In this document: piece by piece, positions 1 to 8,792 of the stretch
Position numbering within the stretch: the first letter of the stretch is position 1
Layout of the letters: each line of letters begins with the position of its first letter
Source: Litoreibacter ponti
GTDB lineage: Bacteria; Pseudomonadota; Alphaproteobacteria; Rhodobacterales; Rhodobacteraceae
Reading direction: 5' to 3'
Assembly (NCBI RefSeq): GCF_003054285.1
Contig: NZ_QBKS01000001.1
Coordinates: forward strand, 2,604,001-2,668,000
Length of the DNA stretch: 64,000 nt
Made by a program: the position numbers and the translations under genes
Notes under the pieces: model-generated
Seen by the model: the letters and a program-made list of their open reading frames with translations, nothing else
Told to the model about the DNA's origin: nothing
Databases searched by the model: none

Positions 1-237
1 GGCTCTGTTGAGGATTTCCGGTATGGCAAGTCGCTGGAGTCCGTGGGTGAGAGCACCGACATCGTCTGGAACGAAGAACAGTTCGTGGCCTATGTGGCAG
101 ATCCCAAGGGCTGGCTGGCCGAAGTGCTGGACGATAGCGGCGCGCGCTCGAAAATGTCCTATCGCCTTCGCGACGCTGAAGATGCGGCCAATGTCTGGGC
201 CTATCTCGTTTCTGTCGGACCTCAGCCGGAAAGCTGA
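1..237 (+). CDS. Class I cytochrome c, C-terminal part (truncated by window edge)
   Basis: The reading frame is open from base 1 and ends at TGA 235-237, so the heme-attachment CXXCH part lies outside the window. What remains (about 78 residues) has the cytochrome c2/c550 C-terminal pattern: a W-N-E-E-Q helix start, a 'YVADPKGWL' segment, a Met in 'SKMSYRL' at the place of the axial heme ligand, and a final helix ending 'VWAYLVSV'. Known family members carry electrons in the periplasm. The 'ARSKMSYRL' loop is shorter on glycine than the usual 'PGTKM'. Family assignment is fairly sure; the partner enzyme is unknown. Confidence 0.75.
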   Translation, partial: GSVEDFRYGKSLESVGESTDIVWNEEQFVAYVADPKGWLAEVLDDSGARSKMSYRLRDAEDAANVWAYLVSVGPQPES

Positions 238-297
238 AGCCGCCGCAAGAATTTACGGAAATGGCGGCCCAGCCGGGTCGCCCTTTTTCGTGTCTGA

Positions 298-831
298 TCA
301 GCAAGGATCAATCGTGGTGAGCTCAAGCACGTCGAGCGCATCCGCGACGGACGCATTGCGCACGAGAGTAAAGAAATCACCGTCCGCCTGCGTGCGCAGC
401 AAGACGGAAACGGTGTCGTCTTGAGAGGGCCCGGCCCCGACGGAGCAGCCTTCAAACGTCACACTGACACTGCCAGACGTCGCATCGCCGCTTGTCTGCT
501 TCCATCCCCGGATGAGGGTCTGTTGACGTCTTAGATCATCCCGATCCGCGTCTGCGATATCGAATACCGTCTGCCCCCCGTCACCACTGCGCACCCGCAA
601 TGTATAGACCCCGTTGCTGGTCTCGCCCGTGTCGGCCCGTTCGGCGACGAAGGTGATTTTGGCGCTACGCGATTTGACGTCGAGGGTGTCAGGCAGCACG
701 AGCGCGACGGCAAGATCCGCCGGATCGGCCTCCAGTGGGGAGACTTGGTAGAGGCGCGCGACTGCACTTGGGACCAACGCGCTGCAACCTGTCAATGCGA
801 ACACCGCCAACGATAGAACTATGTGCTTCAA
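298..831 (-). CDS. Small lipoprotein, ABC-type transport auxiliary-like
   Basis: A 177-residue protein. It starts with a short hydrophobic signal and a lipobox, L-T-G-C, at residues 13-16, so it should be lipid-anchored after cleavage before Cys. The chosen start is TTG at 831, which has AGGAG seven bases upstream; a TTG six codons earlier (849) would place that Shine-Dalgarno inside the gene. The mature part is rich in Asp, Thr and Val with no catalytic motif I recognise. The 'ARLYQVSPLEADPADLAVAL' start resembles the N-terminus of transport auxiliary lipoproteins, but this is only a suggestion. It is divergent from the DUF2975 gene across an AT-rich gap. Confidence 0.6.
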   Translation of the reverse strand: MKHIVLSLAVFALTGCSALVPSAVARLYQVSPLEADPADLAVALVLPDTLDVKSRSAKITFVAERADTGETSNGVYTLRVRSGDGGQTVFDIADADRDDLRRQQTLIRGWKQTSGDATSGSVSVTFEGCSVGAGPSQDDTVSVLLRTQADGDFFTLVRNASVADALDVLELTTIDPC

Positions 832-903
832 GAATTCACTCCTTTTCAAGATTCATTTTTTATCGTAAAACATTAAAAAATAGATTCGAAAAGGATAAAA
901 GTT
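832..903. promoter_or_regulatory. AT-rich divergent promoter region
   Basis: A 72-bp gap between the divergent lipoprotein and DUF2975 genes is much richer in A and T than its surroundings. It holds a distant inverted pair, TTTTATC (858-864) and GATAAAA (894-900), which brackets the promoter. The adjacent HTH protein could act here, but this is inference. No clear -35/-10 pair was assigned. Confidence 0.35.
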
Positions 904-1428
904 GTGAGAATGCCGACAATGCCCGAAGTGGCGCGTGTGCTGACGGTTGTGACCTTGGCGGCGATGATCGCCATCGTGATCTTCGTGGCCTATTCGTTCA
1001 TCGACACATCGCTGGCAAAGGCGATGGTGCTGCGCCAAGCCCTTTCGTTCCCCCTCGATGACGCCAGCGAGGGAACGCTGCGCATGATGATGGGGATCGG
1101 CCTGGTTGCGATGCTGGTTCAACTCTACATTCTCAATTCCGTGCGAGACCTGTTCGGTCTCTATGCCCGCGGCATTTTTCTTACCGATGACAACGGCCAT
1201 GCCATCACGCGGATCGGTCTGGGATTGATTACTTTGCCGCTGGTCCGCTTCATCCTCGAGCCGCTTTGGACGCTGCTCCTGACGCACGGCCTCGACGAGC
1301 GGAGCGTCTCGATCTCTGTGTCGTCTACCGGGATCGGACTCATGCTGGGCGGCATCCTGATGCTGATGATCGGGCGTTCCATGTCTGAAGCTGTGCGGTT
1401 GCGGCTCGAGAACGAGGCATTCGTTTGA
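904..1428 (+). CDS. DUF2975 membrane protein
   Basis: A 174-residue membrane protein with about four hydrophobic segments (residues 10-32, 58-80, 98-122, 138-160). A 'LYARGIFLTDDNGHAITRIG' stretch between the second and third segments is the typical DUF2975 feature. The start is GTG 904, with AAGGAT about ten bases upstream; ATG 910 is an alternative. The gene overlaps the next one by one base (TGATG). DUF2975 proteins are usually found, as here, just before a small Xre/Cro-type repressor. The function is not established; the pair is often read as a membrane sensor with its regulator. Confidence 0.7.
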   Translation: MRMPTMPEVARVLTVVTLAAMIAIVIFVAYSFIDTSLAKAMVLRQALSFPLDDASEGTLRMMMGIGLVAMLVQLYILNSVRDLFGLYARGIFLTDDNGHAITRIGLGLITLPLVRFILEPLWTLLLTHGLDERSVSISVSSTGIGLMLGGILMLMIGRSMSEAVRLRLENEAFV

Positions 1429-1661
1429 TGGAGATCGTTGTCCGCCTCGACGTGATGCTGGCCCTGCGCAAGATGCGCTCGCGCGAGTTGGCCGAAAAGA
1501 TCGGCATCACCGAACAGAACATCTCGGTGCTGAAATCCGGCAAGGTCAAGGGCATCCGCTTTGAGACGCTTGCCAAGATTTGCGATGTCTTGAACTGTCA
1601 GCCCGGCGATCTGCTTGAAGCGGTCGAGGTCGGGTCCGGTCCCAATGCGGTCCAGCCCTGA
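1428..1661 (+). CDS. Small Xre/Cro-type HTH regulator (YozG-like)
   Basis: A 77-residue protein that is essentially one helix-turn-helix: 'ELAEKIGITEQNISVLKSGK' followed by 'IRFETLAKICDVLNCQPGDLL', the classic Cro/C1 pattern of the YozG group. The ATG shares a base with the stop of the DUF2975 gene, so the two are translationally coupled. Its last 64 bases overlap the 3' end of the amidase gene on the other strand. It probably controls its own operon; the target is not visible. Confidence 0.8.
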   Translation: MEIVVRLDVMLALRKMRSRELAEKIGITEQNISVLKSGKVKGIRFETLAKICDVLNCQPGDLLEAVEVGSGPNAVQP

Positions 1662-2995
1662 GCCGCGTCGTAGGCGCGGCCCAATGCCAGAATGGCAGCG
1701 TCCTGCCCGCGATGGCCGATCAGCTGAAGCCCCATCGGCAGGCCATTATCCCCGAAACCCGCAGGTACGCTGAGCGCGGGCAGGCCGGTCAGCGACGCGG
1801 GGATCACGACCTCCATCCAGCGGTGGTAGGTGTCCATGGCTGTGCCCGCGACTTCGGTCGGCCAGTCCCAGTACGCCGGGAACGGGAACATCTGCGCGCT
1901 GGGCAGGGCCAGCACATCCACGTCCATCGACGCGGTTTTGCGGAACCAGTCGGATCGGATGGTGCTTGCGGCATGGACCCGCTGCGCGGTCATCTGCAGG
2001 CCGCGCTCGATCTCCCAGATCGCCTCCGGTTTCAAGAACGAGCGGGTCGCCGGGGCATCATAAAGCGTGCGAAACTTTTCCGCCGCAACGAAGGAACGCA
2101 GCGTGATCCATGCGTCCCAAAGTGCATCGGACGGCATAGGCGGGTCGACCTCGATGACCGTGTGGCCGAGGGTTTCAAGCAGGCCCAAAGCGCTTTCGCA
2201 CAGCTCCAGAATGCCGGACTCCATCGGGTAGGCGCCGCCCCAGTCGCGCAACCAGCCGATCTTCATCTGATCCCCCTCGCTTGTGCGGTAGGGACCTATG
2301 GAATGTGGGTGGTGCGGATCGTGGGCGGCCTGCACGGACAGCAAGAGCTCCAGATCCTCGATCGTTCGCGCCATCGGCCCATTGGTCGACAGCTGGCTAA
2401 GGAACATGTCGCCCGGTGCGGGCTCTGCAACCAACCCGTAGCTGGGTCGGAAGCCGTAGACATTGTTCCAGCCCGCCGGATTGCGCAGGGAGCCCATCAT
2501 GTCCGACCCGTCCGCCAAGGCGACCATGCGCGTGGCCAGCGCAGCACCCGCCCCGCCCGACGAGCCGCCCGCGGATTTGGATGTGTCATACGGGTTTCGG
2601 GTGACGCCATAGACCGGGTTGTAGCTGTGCGAACCAAGCCCCCATTCCGGCGTGTTGGTCTTGCCAATGATGACAGCGCCCGCCGCCCGCAGCCGCGCGA
2701 CCATGGCGCTGTCGCCGGCTGGCACATGTTCTTTGAAAATCGGCGACCCATACGTGGTGGTGATGCCCTTGGTGTCGGCGAGGTCCTTTACGGCAATGGG
2801 CAGGCCTTGCAACGGCCCGTCGGGTGCCTTTTCGGCGGCCCGCAAAAGCGTCTCGCGATCCTGCAGCGCCACGATGGCGTTCACGGCAGGATTTACCGCC
2901 TCGATCCGGTCGAGCGTTGCGGCCATCAATTCTCTTGCGCTGATCTCACCTGTGCGCAGCGCCTTCAGCTGTGCCGTGGCATCCCGGTCAATCAA
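1598..2995 (-). CDS. Amidase (amidase signature family)
   Basis: A 465-residue cytoplasmic amidase. The Ser-cisSer-Lys triad is visible: Lys70 in 'AVKD', cis-Ser in 'GGSSGG' (145-146) and nucleophile Ser169 in 'GSDMMGSLRNPA'. The family usually has 'GSDIGGS' there, so one oxyanion-hole glycine is replaced by Met, which may affect substrate or rate. I chose TTG 2995 as start. It overlaps the mscS stop by 8 bp and begins where homology starts; the longer frame only adds an Arg/Ser-rich shadow. It is probably coupled to mscS. Substrate unknown: family members hydrolyse many amides. Confidence 0.85.
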   Translation of the reverse strand: MIDRDATAQLKALRTGEISARELMAATLDRIEAVNPAVNAIVALQDRETLLRAAEKAPDGPLQGLPIAVKDLADTKGITTTYGSPIFKEHVPAGDSAMVARLRAAGAVIIGKTNTPEWGLGSHSYNPVYGVTRNPYDTSKSAGGSSGGAGAALATRMVALADGSDMMGSLRNPAGWNNVYGFRPSYGLVAEPAPGDMFLSQLSTNGPMARTIEDLELLLSVQAAHDPHHPHSIGPYRTSEGDQMKIGWLRDWGGAYPMESGILELCESALGLLETLGHTVIEVDPPMPSDALWDAWITLRSFVAAEKFRTLYDAPATRSFLKPEAIWEIERGLQMTAQRVHAASTIRSDWFRKTASMDVDVLALPSAQMFPFPAYWDWPTEVAGTAMDTYHRWMEVVIPASLTGLPALSVPAGFGDNGLPMGLQLIGHRGQDAAILALGRAYDAAQGWTALGPDPTSTASSRSPG

Positions 2996-4400
2996 GCGCT
3001 TTCGGCATCTCGCCGCCCATAACCTTGACCTCGCGCTGCGGGAACGGGATCGAGATATCGTGCTCCTGGAACGCATCCCACAGCGCCAGGTAGACGTTGC
3101 CCCGGATGTTCGTCAGCCCCCCGGTGGGGTCGCGGATCCAGAACCGCAGGATGTAGTCGACGGACGAGTCGCCGAAGCCCACGATGTGGCAAACCGGCGG
3201 CTTGAAAGCCAGCACCCGGTCCACCCCCGACGCGGCCTCGATGGCCAGTTTGCGCACAACGTGGGGGTCGTCGGAATAGGCGGTGCCAAAGTAGATATCG
3301 AGCCGGACGAAGTCGTTGGAGTGCGACCAGTTCACCACCTGATTGGTGATCAGATCCTCGTTCGGGATGAGGTATTCCTTGCCGTCCCGCGTGACCACCG
3401 ACGCGTAGCGCGCACCCAGGGTGTTGATCCAGCCAAACGTCTCGCCCAGCGAGATCACGTCGCCCGGCTTGATTGACTTGTCGAGCAGTATGATCACGCC
3501 CGACACAAGGTTCGAGACGACCTTTTGCAGGCCAAAGCCAAGGCCGACACCAATGGCACCCGACAGCACCGCAAGGCCGGTCAGGTCGATGCCCACCGCC
3601 TTGATCCCGATGTAGAAGGCGATGCCGTAGAATGCGATCTGCAGCACCTTGACGATCAGCACCCGCATCGAGGGTGAGATGTCTTCGTTCGACTGGATGC
3701 GTTGCGATGTTGTCGTCGTGATGAACCGCGCCAACGCGATCAGCACGCCCATGATCACCAGCGCCTGCACCACAAGCAGCAACGACAGCCGCAGCTCGCC
3801 CAGCTCGATGGCCGCGCTGTCCAGGATGCTCGCGGCTTCCGACGTGATGCCCAGAATTTCGAGTGTGACGTAGATCCACGCTCCATACCGTACGGCCATG
3901 CGCAGGAATTTCGACCGGATCAATCGCGTGGCGAACACAACCAGCAACCAGGCCGTCGCCAGCGTCGCTATGATGCCAAGCAGGTAAGATCGGCTCGGCC
4001 ATGTGACCTCGCGCATGATCATCACGGCCATCCAAAGGAGCGCCACAAAGAAGATCGGCCTAAGCCGCTGGTGCACCACAACGAGGATACGCATGCGCCA
4101 TTTCGGCCAGCCCTCACGCGTGCCCATCCATGTCCGGATGGGTGGGCCAAGAAGCTGACGTAGGATATGCGCCAGCGCCCAGAGCCCGATGGCGATCCCG
4201 ATCTGATAGGCATTCCACGGCCGCATCAGCGACATCGCGAAGGTTTCGCCCTGCTCCAGCAGCGATTGCCCAAGGCTGATCAGCTCCGCGACGGGTTGTT
4301 CGGGGATCAGTTCCGGTTCGGCATCGGGCTGCGGCACCGGCGCCGACGTCCCATCCATGGCGCGTATCTGCTCTTCGGTGAGTCCGTTATGGGTGGTCAT
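2988..4400 (-). CDS. MscS-family mechanosensitive channel
   Basis: A 470-residue inner-membrane channel. Several N-terminal membrane helices (about residues 55-240) precede the conserved MscS pore helix and beta domain: 'GAIGVGLGFGLQKVVSNL', then 'GVIILLDKSIKPGDVI' and 'YLIPNEDLITNQVVNWS'. It is longer than E. coli MscS (286 residues) because of extra N-terminal helices. ATG 4400 was chosen because GAGGGG lies just upstream; an ATG 12 codons earlier has no ribosome site. It opens on membrane tension to release solutes, which fits a marine organism. The downstream amidase gene overlaps its stop. Confidence 0.9.
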   Translation of the reverse strand: MTTHNGLTEEQIRAMDGTSAPVPQPDAEPELIPEQPVAELISLGQSLLEQGETFAMSLMRPWNAYQIGIAIGLWALAHILRQLLGPPIRTWMGTREGWPKWRMRILVVVHQRLRPIFFVALLWMAVMIMREVTWPSRSYLLGIIATLATAWLLVVFATRLIRSKFLRMAVRYGAWIYVTLEILGITSEAASILDSAAIELGELRLSLLLVVQALVIMGVLIALARFITTTTSQRIQSNEDISPSMRVLIVKVLQIAFYGIAFYIGIKAVGIDLTGLAVLSGAIGVGLGFGLQKVVSNLVSGVIILLDKSIKPGDVISLGETFGWINTLGARYASVVTRDGKEYLIPNEDLITNQVVNWSHSNDFVRLDIYFGTAYSDDPHVVRKLAIEAASGVDRVLAFKPPVCHIVGFGDSSVDYILRFWIRDPTGGLTNIRGNVYLALWDAFQEHDISIPFPQREVKVMGGEMPKALD

Positions 4401-4644
4401 CCACGCCCCTCTGTTCGCTGGTACCAAACCTTGCATGGCGGCGGGTAGGGCTGCAAGCGTCAGCGCTTGCGAGACTCACGCCTCGCGTGTATCCACGCAT
4501 CTATGACGCTTGTGTTCGACATCTGTGACCGCGCCCGCCTGCGCGAACGCTTCTTCGGGGCGACCTTCACGGTTCTGGCCCGCCTATAGGCGCGCGCCCA
4601 AACCTCGAACCACATCCACATCTTACATCACGGGAGAGGACCAC
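4401..4644. other. Intergenic region before leuC with hairpin and possible leader ORF
   Basis: This 244-bp gap separates divergent mscS and leuC. It holds a perfect 7-bp hairpin (4453-4459 with 4464-4470, loop TCAG), a second GCGAG/CTCGC pair just after it, and a 28-codon ORF (ATG 4503, TAG 4587-4589) with strongly G/C-biased third positions. The ORF has no visible Shine-Dalgarno and only four Leu codons without a run, so a classic leucine attenuator is not supported. Confidence 0.35.
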
Positions 4645-6048
4645 ATGTCCCCCAAAACGCTTTATGATAAAATCTGGGATGCCCATGTCGCCCACGAGGC
4701 CGACGATGGCACTTGCCTTCTCTATATTGACCGCCACCTCGTGCACGAGGTTACCTCGCCTCAGGCTTTTGAGGGTCTGCGCATGGCGGGCCGTAAGGTC
4801 CACGCGCCCGACAAGACCATCGCCGTGCCCGATCACAACGTGCCGACCACGGCGGGCCGGGAGAACCCGGTCAACATGACCGAAGACAGCGCCATTCAGG
4901 TTGCCGCCCTCGACACCAACGCCAAGGAGTTCGGAATTCACTACTACCCCGTCTCTGACGTGCGTCAGGGCATCGTGCATATCGTCGGCCCCGAACAGGG
5001 CTGGACCCTGCCGGGCATGACGGTCGTGTGCGGCGACAGCCACACGGCGACCCACGGCGCGTTTGGCGCGCTGGCCCATGGCATTGGCACGTCCGAGGTC
5101 GAGCATGTGCTCGCCACCCAGACGCTGATCCAGAAGAAATCCAAGAACATGAAGGTCGAGATCACCGGCAAACTGCGCCCGGGTGTGACCGCCAAGGACA
5201 TCACCCTGTCCGTGATCGGCGAGACCGGCACCGCGGGCGGCACCGGCTACGTGATTGAATATTGCGGCGAGGCCATTCGTGACCTGTCCATGGAAGGACG
5301 TATGACCGTCTGCAACATGGCCATCGAAGGCGGCGCACGCGCGGGCCTGATCGCGCCGGACGAGAAGACGTTTGAGTATTGCATGGGTCGCCCCCACGCG
5401 CCGAAGGGCGCGCAGTGGGAGGCCGCCGTGGCCTATTGGAAGACGCTCTTCTCCGACGATGATGCGCATTGGGACAAGGTCGTGACCATCAAGGGCGAAG
5501 ATATCGCGCCGGTTGTGACTTGGGGCACCTCGCCCGAAGACGTGCTGCCGATCACCGCCAAGGTGCCGTCGGCTGACGATTTCGAGGGTGGCAAAGTCGG
5601 CGCGGCACAACGCTCGCTCGACTACATGGGCCTGACACCCGGCACGCCACTGTCGGAGATCGAGATCGACACCGTCTTCATCGGCTCCTGCACCAATGGC
5701 CGGATCGAAGACCTGCGCGCCGCGGCCGAAGTGCTGAAGGGCAAGAAGATCAAGGTCAAGCGCGCCATGGTTGTGCCCGGCTCCGGTCTGGTCCGCGCGC
5801 AGGCGGAAGAGGAAGGCCTGGCCGACATCTTTAAGGAGGCCGGATTCGAGTGGCGCCTTGCGGGATGCTCGATGTGTCTGGCGATGAACCCCGACCAGCT
5901 GTCCGAGGGCGAGCGCTGCGCGTCCACCTCAAACCGCAACTTCGAGGGTCGTCAGGGTTATAAAGGTCGCACCCACCTCGTCTCCCCCGGCATGGCCGCG
6001 GCGGCGGCGATTACAGGCAAACTCACCGACGTGCGGGAGATGATGTAA
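4645..6048 (+). CDS. leuC: 3-isopropylmalate dehydratase large subunit
   Basis: A 467-residue protein, normal for LeuC. With LeuD it isomerises 2-isopropylmalate to 3-isopropylmalate in leucine synthesis. The [4Fe-4S] ligands are visible as Cys in '[11 protein letters not shown]' and the Cys pair in '[12 protein letters not shown]'. The '[13 protein letters not shown]' aconitase signature is also present. The start is ATG 4645 after GGGAGAGGA; the frame is open 45 codons further upstream but that part lacks homology. Its stop overlaps the leuD start by one base (TAATG), so subunit synthesis is coupled. Confidence 0.97.
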   Translation: MSPKTLYDKIWDAHVAHEADDGTCLLYIDRHLVHEVTSPQAFEGLRMAGRKVHAPDKTIAVPDHNVPTTAGRENPVNMTEDSAIQVAALDTNAKEFGIHYYPVSDVRQGIVHIVGPEQGWTLPGMTVVCGDSHTATHGAFGALAHGIGTSEVEHVLATQTLIQKKSKNMKVEITGKLRPGVTAKDITLSVIGETGTAGGTGYVIEYCGEAIRDLSMEGRMTVCNMAIEGGARAGLIAPDEKTFEYCMGRPHAPKGAQWEAAVAYWKTLFSDDDAHWDKVVTIKGEDIAPVVTWGTSPEDVLPITAKVPSADDFEGGKVGAAQRSLDYMGLTPGTPLSEIEIDTVFIGSCTNGRIEDLRAAAEVLKGKKIKVKRAMVVPGSGLVRAQAEEEGLADIFKEAGFEWRLAGCSMCLAMNPDQLSEGERCASTSNRNFEGRQGYKGRTHLVSPGMAAAAAITGKLTDVREMM

Positions 6049-6653
6049 TGGACAAATTCGAAACGCTCACCGGGATCGCGGCGCCGATGCCGCTGGTCAA
6101 TATCGACACCGATATGATCATCCCCAAGCAGTTCCTGAAAACGATCAAGCGCTCTGGCCTGGGCGTGAACCTCTTTGACGAGATGCGCTACGACCGTGAA
6201 GGCAATGAGATCGCGGATTTCGTGCTGAACAAGCCGCAATATCGTTCGGCCGAGATCTTGGTCGCGGGCGAGAACTTCGGCTGCGGCTCGTCGCGTGAGC
6301 ACGCGCCTTGGGCTATTAAAGACTTCGGCATCCGCTGCGTGATCGCGCCCAGCTACGCCGATATCTTCTACAACAACTGCTTCAAGAACGGCATCCTGCC
6401 GATCGTGCTGCCGCAAGAGCAGGTCGATGTCTTGATGAAGGACGCCGAGAAGGGGGCGAACGCCCGGATGACCATCGACCTTGAGGCGCAGACCGTGACC
6501 TCTTCTGATGGCGAGGTGTTCTCTTTCGAGGTCGACGCCTTCAAGAAGCACTGCCTGATGAACGGCCTGGATGATATCGGCCTGACCATGGAGAAGGTCG
6601 ACAGCATCGCCTCCTTCGAGAGCAAAGCCGCCGCCGAGCGTCCCTGGGTTTAA
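6048..6653 (+). CDS. leuD: 3-isopropylmalate dehydratase small subunit
   Basis: A 201-residue LeuD, the swivelling domain that completes the LeuCD active site. Signature segments are '[16 protein letters not shown]', '[16 protein letters not shown]' and '[17 protein letters not shown]'. It starts on the A of the leuC stop. No leuB follows directly: the operon is broken here and leuB lies about 4 kb downstream, with unrelated genes in between. Confidence 0.97.
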   Translation: MDKFETLTGIAAPMPLVNIDTDMIIPKQFLKTIKRSGLGVNLFDEMRYDREGNEIADFVLNKPQYRSAEILVAGENFGCGSSREHAPWAIKDFGIRCVIAPSYADIFYNNCFKNGILPIVLPQEQVDVLMKDAEKGANARMTIDLEAQTVTSSDGEVFSFEVDAFKKHCLMNGLDDIGLTMEKVDSIASFESKAAAERPWV

Positions 6654-6691
6654 GACCCACGCCACCCACTCGGCGCGTTAAGGTTAACAAG

Positions 6692-6718
6692 CTTGTCCCC
6701 CTCGCGAAGGGGGGCAAG
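6692..6718 (+). terminator. Hairpin after leuCD
   Basis: An 11-bp stem (6692-6702 with 6708-6718, one G-T pair, 5-base loop) lies 38 bp after leuD. It is strong enough for a terminator stem, but no T-run follows, so it may instead protect mRNA 3' ends or act with Rho. A second smaller hairpin, TCACCC/GGGTGA, follows near 6786-6803. Confidence 0.5.
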
Positions 6719-6894
6719 AACACGCCACCGCCCCAATTCGTCCCACATGTTGGGGTTTGTGCCTTGCCATCCGCGATATCGGCGTTCACCCATTTTCGGG
6801 TGACACAAGAATACCACGAATTCTCCGCATAAAATCCCTCAGTCTTATCAGATGGTTGAAGGGCGATCTGAACTTGGGCAAAACTGAGGCGAAA

Positions 6895-7824
6895 ATGAGG
6901 CACCTTTCGGCAGAAGCCAAAGGATCATCCATCTGGGACAGGGTTCGGCAAAGCATCGATCCCGCTCGGGTTGAGAGGTTTATAGACGTGGTATCACGCC
7001 TAATAGGCGCGATCGCCCGAGCAATGTTTGTGGTGCTGCTGATCTGCACACCGTCCCTGCTGCTCCCCGGCGTATCGCAAGACACGACACAAATGGTCGT
7101 GCTGGTCGCCTTGTTTGCAGGCCTTGTGACGCTGATCGAATACGGCTCCAGCTACCCCTGCCTCGTCGAATTCCGCAATGCCCCGCCGTTCAACCGTGTG
7201 CGTTTCCTGTCGCTCTTCATCTCCGTTTTCCTGCTGTCGATCATCTTCCGCGGGCTCTACGAGCCGACGACGCTGACGATCTTCATTCAGGCCGTCGGGC
7301 ATCTAGTGGGCTATGTCATTGATTTCCCCTATAGCCCGGTGCGCTTGATCCTGTTGCTCGTGCCCGATCAAAGCAACGCCGAGCATATGGCCCTGATGCG
7401 TGCGGCCGTCGGTCTTAGCTACCTGGTGTCGCTGCTGACGCTCGCGGTCTTCCTGATCGTGCTGCGCATCATGGGCTGGCCGAACCGCCGCGTGGCGTTC
7501 AACTTCTGGACGAACCTGCCTACTTTTGACCCGACGATGGGCGGCGATGTGGTCACGCGCCTCAATCGTGATGCGCGCTTTAACATTGCGTTAGGGTTTT
7601 TCCTGCCATTCTTGCTGCCGATCGTGGCGCGCTCGGCGTCGGGCCTGTTCGACGCGAATATGGTCGACTCGCCGCAGACGCTTGTTTGGATGATTTCGCT
7701 ATGGGGCTTCCTGCCTGCCAGCTTGTTCATGCGCGGGATCGCAATGAACCGGATCGCCGACATGATCGACGAAAAGCGCATGCGCGGCGCGCGCGCCGTC
7801 GCTGCTGGATTGGTGCCAGCCTGA
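6895..7824 (+). CDS. Conserved membrane protein of unknown function
   Basis: A 309-residue protein with about seven hydrophobic segments (from residue 37 onward) and a short basic N-terminus. ATG 6895 was chosen because GAGG sits seven bases upstream; the open frame upstream is non-coding leader. It has an 'EFRNAPPFNRVRF' loop and a 'FNFWTNLPTFDPTMGGDV' loop but no motif I can tie to a function. The exonuclease-like gene follows in another frame and overlaps its end, which suggests a translational link. Confidence 0.7.
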   Translation: MRHLSAEAKGSSIWDRVRQSIDPARVERFIDVVSRLIGAIARAMFVVLLICTPSLLLPGVSQDTTQMVVLVALFAGLVTLIEYGSSYPCLVEFRNAPPFNRVRFLSLFISVFLLSIIFRGLYEPTTLTIFIQAVGHLVGYVIDFPYSPVRLILLLVPDQSNAEHMALMRAAVGLSYLVSLLTLAVFLIVLRIMGWPNRRVAFNFWTNLPTFDPTMGGDVVTRLNRDARFNIALGFFLPFLLPIVARSASGLFDANMVDSPQTLVWMISLWGFLPASLFMRGIAMNRIADMIDEKRMRGARAVAAGLVPA

Positions 7825-8792
7825 TCCTTTGGCTCTGCGCGGCATTCGCTGCGCAGGCCGACACATTTCGCATCCTCACCTACAATATGGGCCTGTCGCG
7901 TGACGGGCCCGGCCTATTGGTGCGCGATCTGTTGCGCGACGATGCTTTGATCGCCGTGACCCGTCTTGCCGATGCGCGCCCTGACATCGCGGTTTTGCAA
8001 GGCGTAGACTACGATCACGATCAAGTGGCAATCACTCTTTTGCAGGAACGGTTGGCGGCGTTGGGGCTTGATCTGCCGTACCGCTACGTACGCCGGCCAA
8101 ACACCGGGCTCGATAGTGGTTTTGATCTGGACCGAAACGGCAAGCTTGGAGAGCCACGGGACATGCAAGGCTATGGCAGGTTCGCCGGGCAGGGCGGCAT
8201 GGCCGTGCTGTCGCGCTTCCCGATTGACCACGAGGCATCGGTGGATCTATCGGGCGCTCTGTGGGCAGAGCAACCCGAGGCGGGACTGCCGCAAACGCCA
8301 GAGAGGCCGTTTTTTTCCGCAGGGGCGCTAGACGTATTGCGGCTGCATTCTGTCGCCGCGTGGGATGTTGCGATTGAAACACCCACGGGGCGTGTCCGCG
8401 TTCTGACCTTCCACGCCTCAACCCCGGTTTTCGATGGCCCAGAGGATCGCAACGGGCTGCGAAATGCGGCAGAGCTGCGCTTCTGGTCCGATTATATCGA
8501 CACGCTCCAAGCGGACGCCCGCTTCGTGCTGGCGGGCGATTTCAACAATGACCTAGCGGCTGGCGAAGGGCTTAAACCCGCGCTGCGCGCTTTGCTGAAC
8601 CACCCCCGTCTGCAGGATCCAATCCCCGAGAAGACCGGGACTGCAAAATGGCGCAGCGGTCTGTCACTGCATGTGGACTACGTGCTGCCGTCACGCGGTT
8701 TTAGAGTTGCAGGTGCACAGGTTGAACGGGCGCCGCTTGCGGAGGCTGGTCCGCGGCACCATCCGGTCTGGGTCGATCTGATCTGGGACTGA
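7701..8792 (+). CDS. Endonuclease/exonuclease/phosphatase-family protein, secreted
   Basis: The protein has the EEP fold motifs: 'TYNMGLSRDGPG' after the signal, 'AVLQGVDYDHDQ', 'LAGDFNNDL', 'VDYVLPS' and a final 'HHPVW'. A signal peptide (about 'GASLILWLCAAFAAQA') lies just before 'DTFRILTYN', so it is exported. The start is a problem: the nearest in-frame ATG (7701) would put some 35 basic residues in front of the signal, and no ATG, GTG or TTG lies closer. A rare start (ATT 7809 or CTG 7821) after the upstream stop, or a frameshift, is possible. Substrate (nucleic acid, sugar or phospholipid phosphate) unknown. Confidence 0.75.
   Translation: MGLPACQLVHARDRNEPDRRHDRRKAHARRARRRCWIGASLILWLCAAFAAQADTFRILTYNMGLSRDGPGLLVRDLLRDDALIAVTRLADARPDIAVLQGVDYDHDQVAITLLQERLAALGLDLPYRYVRRPNTGLDSGFDLDRNGKLGEPRDMQGYGRFAGQGGMAVLSRFPIDHEASVDLSGALWAEQPEAGLPQTPERPFFSAGALDVLRLHSVAAWDVAIETPTGRVRVLTFHASTPVFDGPEDRNGLRNAAELRFWSDYIDTLQADARFVLAGDFNNDLAAGEGLKPALRALLNHPRLQDPIPEKTGTAKWRSGLSLHVDYVLPSRGFRVAGAQVERAPLAEAGPRHHPVWVDLIWD

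Noticed and set aside
1425..1661. Small HTH gene as a phage repressor
   Set aside because: It is coupled to a DUF2975 gene, a known non-phage pairing, and no phage genes are near.
1712..3022. 436-codon open frame on the plus strand
   Set aside because: It is antisense to the amidase, whose catalytic motifs are clear. The predicted product is an Arg/Gly/His-rich shadow typical of GC-rich DNA.
4503..4589. Classic leucine attenuator before leuC
   Set aside because: The small frame has no run of Leu codons, and no terminator/antiterminator pair with a T-run was found.
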